NCBI GenBank assembly: GCA_910584665.1
Contig: CAJUBL010000085.1
Location: forward strand, 1-9,351
Origin: an uncultured Muribaculaceae bacterium
GTDB taxonomy: Bacteria > Bacteroidota > Bacteroidia > Bacteroidales > Muribaculaceae
Reading direction: 5' to 3'
Length of the DNA stretch: 9,351 bases
Shown: in pieces, positions 1 to 7,153 of the stretch
How positions within the stretch are numbered: position 1 is the stretch's first letter
Layout of the letters: every line of letters starts with the position of its first letter
Notes under the pieces: model-generated
The model's database searches: none
Seen by the model: the letters and a program-made list of their open reading frames with translations, nothing else
What the model was told of the DNA's origin: nothing
Position numbers and translations under genes: made by a program

Positions 1-215
1 TTTTCCGTAACCGGATTTGTTGCGTGAGTTGTCAATAACTCACTAATCCTTAACGTCTTGTTTCGCTGTCCGTGTCCGTTTGTCGCCCTTTCGGGCATGG
101 TTACGGACAAGTAACGTAGCGGTGTCCTGATTTGGCTTCAGCAGTGATTGCGATGGCTTCTCGAATAATCGGAAGCCCGACTGAAAGCCCTGTAACTCAA
201 TTCTATTACTATATC
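1..215. other. Palindrome-rich non-coding left edge
   Basis: No convincing complete gene lies here. The stretch holds nested inverted repeats: a 9-bp pair (4-12 with 99-107), a 7-bp pair with a 6-nt spacer (24-30 with 37-43), a short GCCC/GGGC hairpin (85-88 with 93-96), and a GGCTTC/GAAGCC pair (155-160 with 172-177). On the minus strand a frame starting with ATG at 98 stays open to the window edge (about 32 codons, beginning MPERATNGHGQ). It could be the N-terminus of a gene lying to the left, but I recognise no family in it. Density of symmetric sequence next to an accessory operon would fit the end of a mobile element, an oriT or a recombination site. That is inference; no integrase or relaxase gene is visible. 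Confidence 0.4.
24..43. repeat. 7-bp perfect inverted repeat, 6-nt spacer
   Basis: GTGAGTT at 24-30 pairs with AACTCAC at 37-43 around GTCAAT. No T-run follows on either strand, so a rho-independent terminator is unlikely. A protein-binding site, or a relaxase-type hairpin as found beside oriT nick sites, is more plausible. It lies inside the larger 4-107 inverted repeat. Confidence 0.5.
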
Positions 216-248
216 TTTCCGCATTTCACTTTTTTGTAGTAACTTTGC
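216..248 (+). promoter_or_regulatory. Bacteroidetes-type promoter of the DUF262 operon
   Basis: TAACTTTGC at 240-248 matches the Bacteroides -7 consensus TAnnTTTGC exactly. TTTC at 216-219, 20 nt upstream, is a near match to the -33 TTTG box with the expected spacing. Transcription would start a few bases after 248, giving a leader of roughly 50-55 nt before the ATG at 308. The leader is A/T-rich and has no clear Shine-Dalgarno, as is normal for this phylum. No other promoter-like element is seen before the second gene, so it should drive both. Confidence 0.7.
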
Positions 249-307
249 ATATCAATCCTTAAAGCCGATTCTGTTTTTTTGTATATTGATATTTAATTCA
301 ATAAGTC

Positions 308-2347
308 ATGGCGTTAACTCCAAAACCATTTCGCGATTTGCTCAGGATGGAATTCATAATTCCAGCCTATCAGCGGGGCTACCGGTGGGACAACGAGCAG
401 GTTGAAACCTTGCTCAACGATTTATATGATTTCATCAAGGCCCATTTCAGTTCCGGTAGCAATCGCTCGGATTACTATTGCCTCCAGCCTGTGGCTGTGG
501 TGCCTAATCCTGAAAGACAGTACGATAAAAAGGATGTGGGTAAAGAAAGTTACATTGTAGTCGATGGACAGCAACGCCTTACAACTATCTATCTGCTTCT
601 GCATTACCTGCGCCAAAACAGCGACTATAAGTATCCTATTTACGACTTGCACTTCGATAGCCGGGACGTGCAGGACAACTATATTCAAAAACTTCTTTTC
701 CTAAAAACGGAGGATCGTCTCGAAGCGGCGTCAAACATCGACATATTCTATCTTGATAAGGCTTTCCGAACTATTGTCGAATGGTTCGACACCCCCCAGC
801 ACGCTCAGCGTAAAGGAAAATTCCGCGAGCTATTCACGTTTACGCCGCTCGAGAATGAGACCGTTAATGATGTGAGAGTCATATGGTACATAATTGATCA
901 TCAAAACGCGCTTGAAGCGTTTCGTCGGCTCAACTATGGTAAGATCCCTCTGACACCATCAGAACTTGTGAAGGCACTGCTATTGCAAGGTGACGACACG
1001 AGCAATCCCGGTCGACACGGCACCGGTGCCCCTTATCGCCGCGCCCTCGAATGGGACGAAATGGAACACACGCTTCACAACCCGTATCTTTGGTCCATGC
1101 TATCCGAAAACGCATCGGACAACACATCTCGAATGGAGGTGATTCTCGATTTCGTGGCAGATGAACTCAATAAGAAGATGACCGATACCAACGGCAAAGT
1201 CCTTTTCGTCCGCAAAGAGAAGAATCTGCTTGGCAACATCGACACACGTGACTATTTCAACTATAACGTGGTAAGCGAATATATACACCGCAACGGGAAC
1301 GCCGCTATCGAAGATGTGTGGAACAGAATGCGTTCAATTTTCAACCTCATTACCAATTGGTATGAGAACCATGAATGGTATCACCTTATTGGTTTGATGC
1401 GCATACTCCCTTCTCCAAATAATAGGAAATCACGTCGCGATTATTTCAATATACTCTATTCCCTCGCCATTGACGGTGATGGGCGCCCTGTCAACCGCTC
1501 GGTTTTCACCACAGCCTTAAAGAAAAGAATCGCGAATGAGGTGAACGGTCTCGGCGACAAACTCAAAGAATTGAACTACAACGATAACAGTCAGGAAATA
1601 ATCAAGGTGCTAAAGCTGCTCAACGTGTGGGAGGCCATCAATGACCCCAATGAAGGAAGCCGTTTTGCATTCCATCTTTTCGATGACTTTAAAGTGACTT
1701 CACTTGAGCATATACATCCCCAAAACATCAACACTGACGCTACTTATGACGATTTCAAGGAATGGTACAAGCGTCGCTCTAAAGATTTCGGGGAACTGCG
1801 ATACCTCGACATTGAAAAAATCGCAATCAGTCGGAGCAATAAGAAGAACCGGGGCATCGAACATGACGAGGCTATCGACACTGACCAAACAACACCAACG
1901 AAAGAGGAAGTTGAAAACCTGAAAATGGAAATCAACAATGCCATCACTATGCTTGAAAAGCTTACAAAGACAAAAAAACTCTATTCTGATCCCAATAACA
2001 AAGCCAAACTCGACGAGGCGGCAAAAACTTTAGATCTGGCTTTCGGTGAGTTTTCCGGAATCGATGAGAAGAATTTACATTCAATAGCAAACCTTTCGCT
2101 GGTTGACAAGGATACCAATTCAAGTCTCCAGAACTATTTTCTTGACCGCAAGCGTGATATTCTTATGAGCAGGCACAACCCGGGCCCGGGTAAAAAGCGC
2201 CTTACATATGCGCCGTTGGCCACGCGAAAAGTGTTTGCTAAAGACTACTCGCGTTCGCATCCCGGCGACATGCGTCTTTGGACACGCGACGACCGTCAGA
2301 ACTATCTGAAAGCCATTGAGGCTGCATATGATTATTTTAAAGAATAG
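308..2347 (+). CDS. DUF262-DUF1524 protein, GmrSD-like HNH restriction nuclease
   Basis: A 679-residue protein with the two-domain layout of GmrSD-type modification-dependent (type IV) restriction enzymes. The N-terminal DUF262 (GmrS, ParB/Srx-like nucleotide-binding fold) shows IPAYQRGYRW at 18-27, VDGQQRLTT at 85-93, and FRRLNYGKIPLT at 205-216, matching the family's F-R-x-N-x-x-G-x-x-L-T block. The C-terminal DUF1524 (GmrD, beta-beta-alpha metal HNH nuclease) shows EHIHPQ at 467-472 with the likely catalytic His, then NLSLVDKDTN at 595-604, N609 and K615/R616, and a closing W-T-R-D-D-R helix near the end. About 120 residues, partly lysine/glutamate-rich and probably helical, separate the His motif from the NLSL block; this seems longer than usual. 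The ATG at 308 is chosen because it puts the first motif at the normal distance from the N-terminus. In characterised relatives (GmrSD, BrxU, SspE) nucleotide binding or hydrolysis controls cleavage or nicking of DNA. The target here is unknown. The next gene starts 2 nt after its stop, so the two products are probably made together. Confidence 0.85.
   Translation: MALTPKPFRDLLRMEFIIPAYQRGYRWDNEQVETLLNDLYDFIKAHFSSGSNRSDYYCLQPVAVVPNPERQYDKKDVGKESYIVVDGQQRLTTIYLLLHYLRQNSDYKYPIYDLHFDSRDVQDNYIQKLLFLKTEDRLEAASNIDIFYLDKAFRTIVEWFDTPQHAQRKGKFRELFTFTPLENETVNDVRVIWYIIDHQNALEAFRRLNYGKIPLTPSELVKALLLQGDDTSNPGRHGTGAPYRRALEWDEMEHTLHNPYLWSMLSENASDNTSRMEVILDFVADELNKKMTDTNGKVLFVRKEKNLLGNIDTRDYFNYNVVSEYIHRNGNAAIEDVWNRMRSIFNLITNWYENHEWYHLIGLMRILPSPNNRKSRRDYFNILYSLAIDGDGRPVNRSVFTTALKKRIANEVNGLGDKLKELNYNDNSQEIIKVLKLLNVWEAINDPNEGSRFAFHLFDDFKVTSLEHIHPQNINTDATYDDFKEWYKRRSKDFGELRYLDIEKIAISRSNKKNRGIEHDEAIDTDQTTPTKEEVENLKMEINNAITMLEKLTKTKKLYSDPNNKAKLDEAAKTLDLAFGEFSGIDEKNLHSIANLSLVDKDTNSSLQNYFLDRKRDILMSRHNPGPGKKRLTYAPLATRKVFAKDYSRSHPGDMRLWTRDDRQNYLKAIEAAYDYFKE
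560..582 (+). repeat. 23-bp direct repeat encoding the DGQQR motif (copy 2560-2582)
   Basis: Positions 560-582 in the first DUF262 gene and 2560-2582 in the second are identical at the nucleotide level, in the same reading frame, and encode VDGQQRLT. The flanking DNA differs at once on both sides. It marks common ancestry of the two domains, with the catalytic motif preserved down to codon choice or homogenised by gene conversion. Confidence 0.85.
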
Positions 2348-2349
2348 CC

Positions 2350-4749
2350 ATGATAACATATAATCAATTCGCCGAAAAACAAGGTGTTGCGATTCCTATT
2401 ATACAGCGCGACTACGTACAGGGACTCGACAGCAATTTCACAAAGCGCGATAAGTTTCTAAATAATATCCTTGAAGCACTCGATTCTGGCAGGAAATTCG
2501 AGATTGACTTTATATACGGCTCTTCGGAAAACACTGGCGGCGAAGACTATTTTCAGCCCGTCGATGGACAGCAACGCCTTACTACGCTAGCCCTTATCGG
2601 ATGGTTGCTCAACCAAAAGGCTGGTAACGCATATGACGAAGCGTTTAAAAAACTCACCTATACGGCGCGGCCTTCATCGGAGCAATTTTGTAACGAGCTA
2701 TTCGCCATGAAGTTGCCAACCGATTACAAAATTATCTCGAGGTACGTAACCACGGAGCCCGGTTGGTTCGCGCAAAGGTGGAAATCCGACCCGACTGTTC
2801 AGGCCATGCTTCAGATTCTCGACTGTCTTGACGGCATGCTTGGCAAATATGCGCCAGACAGAATAAGGGAGATGGCACGGCGTTTTTTTACGAATTCACC
2901 GGTGATGTTCGAACTGCTTGACATGCATGCATTCAACCTTAATGACGATCTTTACATTAAGATGAACGCCCGCGGAAAGTTGCTTACTCCATTCGAGAAT
3001 TGGAAGGCTGAATTCAACGGACATCTTGCCGCCAAATTCAAAGATACGCCCTACACCTACGGCAAAATTCCCAACGACGACTCCACTCCCACGGTCCCAC
3101 GATATTTTGAATATGCTATAGAGCACGAATGGTGCGACCTGTTTTGGCCTATGGCCTATGGCAGATGGAATGCTCTGTCAGAAGACGAGAAGCGAAAGGT
3201 GAATTATCCACGCATCGACGAACTTTTTATGAACCTGCTTGACTATGTGTCGCGATTCATCTTCTTTGCTTCGATGTCCAATGCTGAAAAGACTTTTGAG
3301 GAGAACAAAAGCAATGTCATTCGCATCATGCGTGACCTTTTCGACCATGATCGCGATACCTCGCGCATGAGTGTTTACGACCACAAAGCGAATGTTGAAA
3401 CCCTATTCCGGATACTCGACAACCTTGTGGTGATTATCCGTAATTACGGTTCATTTGAGAATTACATTGCCAATGTATTCATAGCCACATCCGTTAATGT
3501 TGACAGAAAGGAGGTAAGGGTGAATCTTTACGAAGGGAGTATCGACCTTCTTTCGGGCGTAGTGAATGGCGCGTTGCAGCCTATTCAGGAAGTAATGCTT
3601 TGGGCAGTATTCCAATGGAATCTCAGTCATCCCGAAAGTGTGAAGAAGGGGTACGACTTTACAGACATGACTGACTATCTGCGCATTATAATGGGCTGGG
3701 GACGAGGTGTCAGGCAACGTCTGGTTACAAACCTTAATGTGGCTGCAAACGTCCGTTTGTCTGACTACCACAACGCTCGCTATATAATCGATCTTTTGGC
3801 ATCGACGCAGGATGTGTTCGGGACACTCGCAGCAACTACTATACCTTCGTTAGAACAAGAGCGGCAGAAGGGGGTATTTTATAATACTCCCAAATTCGAG
3901 ATTGTCCGCTGTCTTTCCACGTGCCGTGAGCTGTATTATTGTTTCACGCTCCTTATCGATACTATAAAAATGGCTACCGATGCAGGAGCATTCATAGATC
4001 GTTTCTACGAATTCATTGACATGGGCGACCATGAGAGAATCCGAACACTCAACTCCCATGGCTTCAACGGTGTAATGAGCCAGAATAATCATTATTTCTA
4101 TGGTTTGGCTGGTAAATGGGATTTTATTTTTACTGTTGACGATTCAATTTCCAAAACTAATTTCGACCGAACTAAGAAAGCCTTCTCCGATTACATGGCT
4201 CACGCGTCGGCAAAAGCGTTTGACAATTACCGGTTTGCATATTATGTCGACAAATACCCGGAGTTCATGGACTCAGTGAACGAAAGCAGTGGCAAAAAGC
4301 CCACTCACTATTTCATCCGATATGTCGGAACACAGTTCACGGCCTGGGCAGTGAAAACATTCAGCACACAGCCCATTCGTGGTTATAATGTTGACCCTTA
4401 CGGATTCACTGTGGCGAAGCTCTTCAAAGGTAAGCATCCACATCTGAATGCCGTGAGTGACAATTCCGAGCATGGCGTACTCTACATTGACGATGATAAA
4501 AATGCCGACAGTATGGCCTTATGGATGGAATGTGTTGAGGAGGGATGGCTCATAGGGATTGGCGATTGCCGTAGAGCAGCGGCCATACGTTTCGCACAGC
4601 GTTTCAATACGTTGCTAGACGCACAGAACAATAATATAGGGTTCATTGATACAAAAAAGGAATTCACTTTCGATGGCTTTACTCTCAAAGACATGGAGGG
4701 AAAAGACCGCATTATGACGGCGTTGGCATTTCTCAATGCAATTTCTTAG
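2350..4749 (+). CDS. DUF262 protein with unassigned C-terminal region, partner of upstream nuclease
   Basis: A 799-residue protein whose N-terminal ~220 residues form a second DUF262 (GmrS-like) domain: IPIIQRDYVQG at 15-25, PVDGQQRLTTL at 70-80, and IKMNARGKLLTPFENWK at 203-219. The Q-R-D-Y, D-G-Q-Q-R and N-x-R-G-K residues suggest an intact nucleotide-binding site. The remaining ~580 residues are not recognised. They include aromatic helical-looking stretches (about 290-310 and 350-380), a block with FAYYVDKYPEF at 629-639, and an acidic YIDDDKNAD segment near the C-terminus. I see no EHIxP-type HNH motif and no clear PD-(D/E)XK pattern. No signal peptide or membrane segment is evident, so it is probably cytoplasmic. 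It starts 2 nt after the upstream stop, consistent with translational coupling and equal expression. The stop is doubled (TAG TGA in frame). It may be a recognition or regulatory subunit of the upstream nuclease, or an independent effector; both are inference. Confidence 0.8.
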   Translation: MITYNQFAEKQGVAIPIIQRDYVQGLDSNFTKRDKFLNNILEALDSGRKFEIDFIYGSSENTGGEDYFQPVDGQQRLTTLALIGWLLNQKAGNAYDEAFKKLTYTARPSSEQFCNELFAMKLPTDYKIISRYVTTEPGWFAQRWKSDPTVQAMLQILDCLDGMLGKYAPDRIREMARRFFTNSPVMFELLDMHAFNLNDDLYIKMNARGKLLTPFENWKAEFNGHLAAKFKDTPYTYGKIPNDDSTPTVPRYFEYAIEHEWCDLFWPMAYGRWNALSEDEKRKVNYPRIDELFMNLLDYVSRFIFFASMSNAEKTFEENKSNVIRIMRDLFDHDRDTSRMSVYDHKANVETLFRILDNLVVIIRNYGSFENYIANVFIATSVNVDRKEVRVNLYEGSIDLLSGVVNGALQPIQEVMLWAVFQWNLSHPESVKKGYDFTDMTDYLRIIMGWGRGVRQRLVTNLNVAANVRLSDYHNARYIIDLLASTQDVFGTLAATTIPSLEQERQKGVFYNTPKFEIVRCLSTCRELYYCFTLLIDTIKMATDAGAFIDRFYEFIDMGDHERIRTLNSHGFNGVMSQNNHYFYGLAGKWDFIFTVDDSISKTNFDRTKKAFSDYMAHASAKAFDNYRFAYYVDKYPEFMDSVNESSGKKPTHYFIRYVGTQFTAWAVKTFSTQPIRGYNVDPYGFTVAKLFKGKHPHLNAVSDNSEHGVLYIDDDKNADSMALWMECVEEGWLIGIGDCRRAAAIRFAQRFNTLLDAQNNNIGFIDTKKEFTFDGFTLKDMEGKDRIMTALAFLNAIS

Positions 4750-4855
4750 TGAGTGAGATACTTCATCGTCAGAATTTTGTAATGGTACAAATATGTGGTA
4801 AATATAAGATAAAAAAATATCAATAAACAAGATGTGTCCGATAAATTGGCACATA
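4750..4855. other. A/T-rich convergent spacer
   Basis: The spacer between the DUF262 operon and the terminator. It contains one weak inverted repeat, TTTGTA at 4776-4781 with TACAAA at 4786-4791, not followed by a T-run. I see no gene and no convincing promoter in it. Confidence 0.4.
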
Positions 4856-4892
4856 AAAATAGCGTGTAACTCATTGAATTACACGCTATTTT
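4856..4892. terminator. Bidirectional rho-independent terminator
   Basis: A perfect 14-bp stem (4856-4869 with 4879-4892; core AGCGTGTAA / TTACACGCT) closes a 9-nt loop. The outer A/T pairs give a U-tract on both strands: TTTTATTAT follows on the plus strand and ATTTTTATG on the minus strand. It lies about 20 nt after the dnaK stop and about 105 nt after the second DUF262 gene, so it can end both convergent transcripts. Confidence 0.9.
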
Positions 4893-4912
4893 ATTATCGT
4901 TGGTTATGTGGC

Positions 4913-6826
4913 TTACTTCACTTCCTCGAAGTCTACGTCCTGGGGGCCGTCGTTGTGGTGGTCGCTGGCTCCGGGCTGTGGACCGGCCTGCTGGGCGCCT
5001 GCGTTGGCCTGGGCCTGTGCCTGAGCGTTGAGGATGTCCTGCTGGGCTGCTCCGAACGTGGTCTCGATCTCCTTGACGGCTGCGTCGATTCCCTCGATGT
5101 TCTGTGCTTTATGTGCTTCCTTGAGTTTGGATACGGCTGCCTCGATGGCGCTCTTCTTGTCGGCGGGAATCTTGTCTCCGAGTTCGCCAAGCTGTTTTTC
5201 GGTCTGGAAGATGATGGCGTCGGCCTGGTTGAGTTTGTCGATGCGCTCTTTCTCTTTGGCGTCGGCGTCGGCATTGGCTGTAGCCTCGTCTTTCATGCGC
5301 TTGATCTCCTCTTCTGTAAGACCGCTTGATGCCTCGATACGTATTGACTGTTCTTTGCCGGTGGCCTTATCCTTGGCCGATACGTTAAGGATTCCGTTGG
5401 CATCAATCTCGAAAGTTACCTCGATCTGAGGTATGCCGCGTGGTGCGGGGGCGATGCCGTCGAGGTGGAATTTGCCAAGGGTCTTGTCATCTTTGGCCAT
5501 GGGGCGTTCTCCCTGAAGGACGTGGATCTCAACTGAGGGCTGGTTGTCGGCGGCGGTTGAGAAGGTCTCGCTCTTGCGGATAGGAATTGTTGAGTTGGCA
5601 TCTATCAGTTTGGTCATCACTCCTCCAAGAGTCTCGATGCCTACTGACAGAGGAACTACGTCAAGCAGTACGACATCCTTGAAGTTGGAGTTGCCGCTCA
5701 GTGATGCGCCCTGAATGGCGGCACCTACGGCTACTACCTCATCAGGGTTGACACCCTTGGACGGAGCCTTGCCGAAGAACTTCTCTACGATAGCCTGTAC
5801 GGCGGGAATACGTGTCGAGCCTCCTACGAGTATGACCTCGTCAATTTCAGACGGAGTAAGATCCGCATCTTTAAGAGCCTGTTCGCAGGGCTTGATGGTT
5901 GCCTGTATAAGCCGGTCTGCCAGTTGTTCGAATTTGGCTCTGGTAAGAGTTTTTACGAGGTGCTGGGGTATGCCGTCTACCGGCATGATATAGGGAAGGT
6001 TGATCTCGGTTGAGGTTGTGCTCGATAGTTCGATCTTGGCCTTTTCGGCTGCTTCCTTGAGGCGCTGAAGTGCCATCGGGTCTTTGCGGAGATCGATGTG
6101 ATGTTCGGCCTCAAATTCGTCGGCAAGCCAGTTGATGATCACCTGGTCGAAGTCGTCGCCGCCAAGATGGGTATCACCGTTTGTCGAAAGAACTTCGAAA
6201 ACACCGCCTCCCAGTTCGAGGATTGAGATATCAAATGTGCCTCCACCGAGGTCGAATACGGCGATTTTCATATCCTTGTCTTTACGGTCGATACCGTATG
6301 CGAGGGCAGCCGCAGTCGGCTCATTGACAATGCGTTTTACGGTCAGACCGGCAATTTCACCGGCTTCTTTGGTTGCCTGACGCTGGGAGTCATTGAAGTA
6401 TGCGGGGACGGTGATGACAGCTTCAGTAACCGGTTGTCCGAGGTAATCCTCGGCAGTCTTTTTCATTTTCTGCAGAATCATGGCCGAGATCTCCTGAGGA
6501 GTATATTCACGGCCGTCGATATCGACGCGGGGGGTGTTGTTGGATCCGCACACTACTTTGTAGGGGACACGCTCTACCTCTTTTGAGACCTGGTCGCAGG
6601 TCTCACCCATGAAACGCTTGATCGAGTAGATTGTACGTTTGGGGTTGGTGATGGCCTGACGCTTGGCCGGATCGCCTACCTTACGCTCTCCGCCATCTAC
6701 GAATGCAACCACCGACGGGGTGGTGTTGCGGCCTTCGCTGTTAGGAATTACAACGGGGTCGTTGCCTTCTACTACTGCCACGCAGGAATTGGTCGTTCCG
6801 AGGTCAATACCAATAATTTTTCCCAT
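4913..6826 (-). CDS. dnaK: Molecular chaperone DnaK (Hsp70)
   Basis: A complete 637-residue Hsp70, the usual bacterial DnaK length. It is the cytoplasmic ATP-driven chaperone that binds exposed hydrophobic segments, working with DnaJ and GrpE (neither gene is in this window). The N-terminal ATPase shows the phosphate-1 loop IDLGTTNSC at 7-15, the VITVPAYFNDSQRQAT segment near residue 140, phosphate-2 FDLGGGTFD near 195, and the adenosine motif VGGSTRIP near 335. The conserved interdomain linker region DVVPLSVGIETLGG (around 390) leads to the beta-sandwich substrate domain, then the helical lid (EEEIKRMKDEA). A Gln/Ala-rich tail ends in VDFEEVK, as in many bacterial DnaK proteins. The ATG at 6826 gives the canonical MGKIIGIDLGTT start; no Shine-Dalgarno is visible upstream. 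Nothing is truncated or missing. It converges on the DUF262 operon and diverges from panC. Confidence 0.98.
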   Translation of the reverse strand: MGKIIGIDLGTTNSCVAVVEGNDPVVIPNSEGRNTTPSVVAFVDGGERKVGDPAKRQAITNPKRTIYSIKRFMGETCDQVSKEVERVPYKVVCGSNNTPRVDIDGREYTPQEISAMILQKMKKTAEDYLGQPVTEAVITVPAYFNDSQRQATKEAGEIAGLTVKRIVNEPTAAALAYGIDRKDKDMKIAVFDLGGGTFDISILELGGGVFEVLSTNGDTHLGGDDFDQVIINWLADEFEAEHHIDLRKDPMALQRLKEAAEKAKIELSSTTSTEINLPYIMPVDGIPQHLVKTLTRAKFEQLADRLIQATIKPCEQALKDADLTPSEIDEVILVGGSTRIPAVQAIVEKFFGKAPSKGVNPDEVVAVGAAIQGASLSGNSNFKDVVLLDVVPLSVGIETLGGVMTKLIDANSTIPIRKSETFSTAADNQPSVEIHVLQGERPMAKDDKTLGKFHLDGIAPAPRGIPQIEVTFEIDANGILNVSAKDKATGKEQSIRIEASSGLTEEEIKRMKDEATANADADAKEKERIDKLNQADAIIFQTEKQLGELGDKIPADKKSAIEAAVSKLKEAHKAQNIEGIDAAVKEIETTFGAAQQDILNAQAQAQANAGAQQAGPQPGASDHHNDGPQDVDFEEVK

Positions 6827-6872
6827 AATGTTTTAAAGTTTTTATGTTTATATGTTTTTTATTCTCTTCAGG

Positions 6873-6892
6873 GTTGCGGAACGGTCCGCAAC
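6873..6892 (-). promoter_or_regulatory. 8-bp inverted repeat in the dnaK leader
   Basis: GTTGCGGA at 6873-6880 and TCCGCAAC at 6885-6892 form a perfect G/C-rich stem with a 4-nt spacer, ending 46 nt before the dnaK ATG. No T-run follows on either strand, so it is not a normal terminator. It does not match CIRCE (TTAGCACTC-N9-GAGTGCTAA), the HrcA operator common at other dnaK genes. It could be an operator or an mRNA hairpin affecting dnaK stability or translation. Confidence 0.5.
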
Positions 6893-6931
6893 TGTTTCAA
6901 GCATTAAACAAATAATATGCCAAAAAGGTTT

Positions 6932-6959
6932 CCGGACATTCCGGTGTGACATTATGTCA
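6932..6959. promoter_or_regulatory. Two adjacent 13-bp palindromes
   Basis: CCGGA-CAT-TCCGG (6932-6944) is followed after 2 bp by TGACAT-T-ATGTCA (6947-6959). Both are perfect palindromes around an odd centre and both contain GACATT. They lie between dnaK and its putative promoter, a typical place for paired operator sites. The binding protein is unknown. Confidence 0.4.
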
Positions 6960-6985
6960 GTACACGGATGGGTCTGAATATGTGG

Positions 6986-6998
6986 CAAACGTATTATA
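6986..6998 (-). promoter_or_regulatory. Candidate dnaK promoter -10/-7 element
   Basis: Read on the minus strand, this stretch contains TATAAT (6998-6993) running directly into TACGTTTG (6993-6986), the latter matching Bacteroidetes TAnnTTTG. No good -33 or -35 box stands at the right distance. The expected position, near 7013-7017, touches the 10-bp palindrome 7016-7025. The transcript would have a leader of about 150 nt containing the inverted repeats described separately. Confidence 0.4.
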
Positions 6999-7015
6999 AT
7001 TGTTTGTTAATAAGG

Positions 7016-7025
7016 CCGTATACGG
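7016..7025. promoter_or_regulatory. Perfect 10-bp palindrome CCGTATACGG
   Basis: CCGTATACGG is fully self-complementary and sits where the upstream element of the leftward dnaK promoter would be, in the shared dnaK/panC control region. It could be a repressor or activator half of that promoter. A chance palindrome of this length is also possible. Confidence 0.3.
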
Positions 7026-7091
7026 ATGTGTTTCAGGCTAAAAAATGTCAGGAAGATTTTTTTTGATATTATTGTAGTGTTGGTAGTGATT

Positions 7092-7108
7092 TAATTTTGT
7101 AATTTTGC
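7092..7108 (+). promoter_or_regulatory. Candidate panC-panD promoter, tandem -7 boxes
   Basis: TAATTTTG at 7092-7099 is followed directly by TAATTTTGC at 7100-7108. Both fit TAnnTTTG. Possible -33 sequences upstream (ATTG at 7071-7074, GTTG at 7079-7082) lie at slightly short spacing of 17 nt. Initiation after the second box would give a leader of about 35-40 nt to the panC ATG at 7154. Confidence 0.5.
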
Positions 7109-7153
7109 CGGCAAAACCAATTTTACCTGTAATACAGAATATATTCAATTGTA

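Noticed and set aside
1..98. Minus-strand open frame from ATG at 98 to the window edge as a gene
   Set aside because: Only about 32 codons are visible, no promoter was found for it, and the peptide matches no family I recognise, so it is mentioned only in the region note.
1704..1922. Small plus-strand frame inside the first DUF262 gene as a nested nuclease gene
   Set aside because: It is out of frame with a well-supported gene, has no upstream signal, and its Ser/Thr/Arg-rich translation shows no motif.
4832..5329. A 165-codon plus-strand open frame, Gly/Leu/Val-rich, opposite the dnaK 3' end
   Set aside because: It crosses the terminator and mirrors the Ala/Gln/Asp-rich tail of DnaK. The membrane-like composition is an artefact of reading that tail in antisense.
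6873..6892. The dnaK leader hairpin as a CIRCE/HrcA site
   Set aside because: The sequence and spacer length do not match TTAGCACTC-N9-GAGTGCTAA; only the presence of an inverted repeat is shared.
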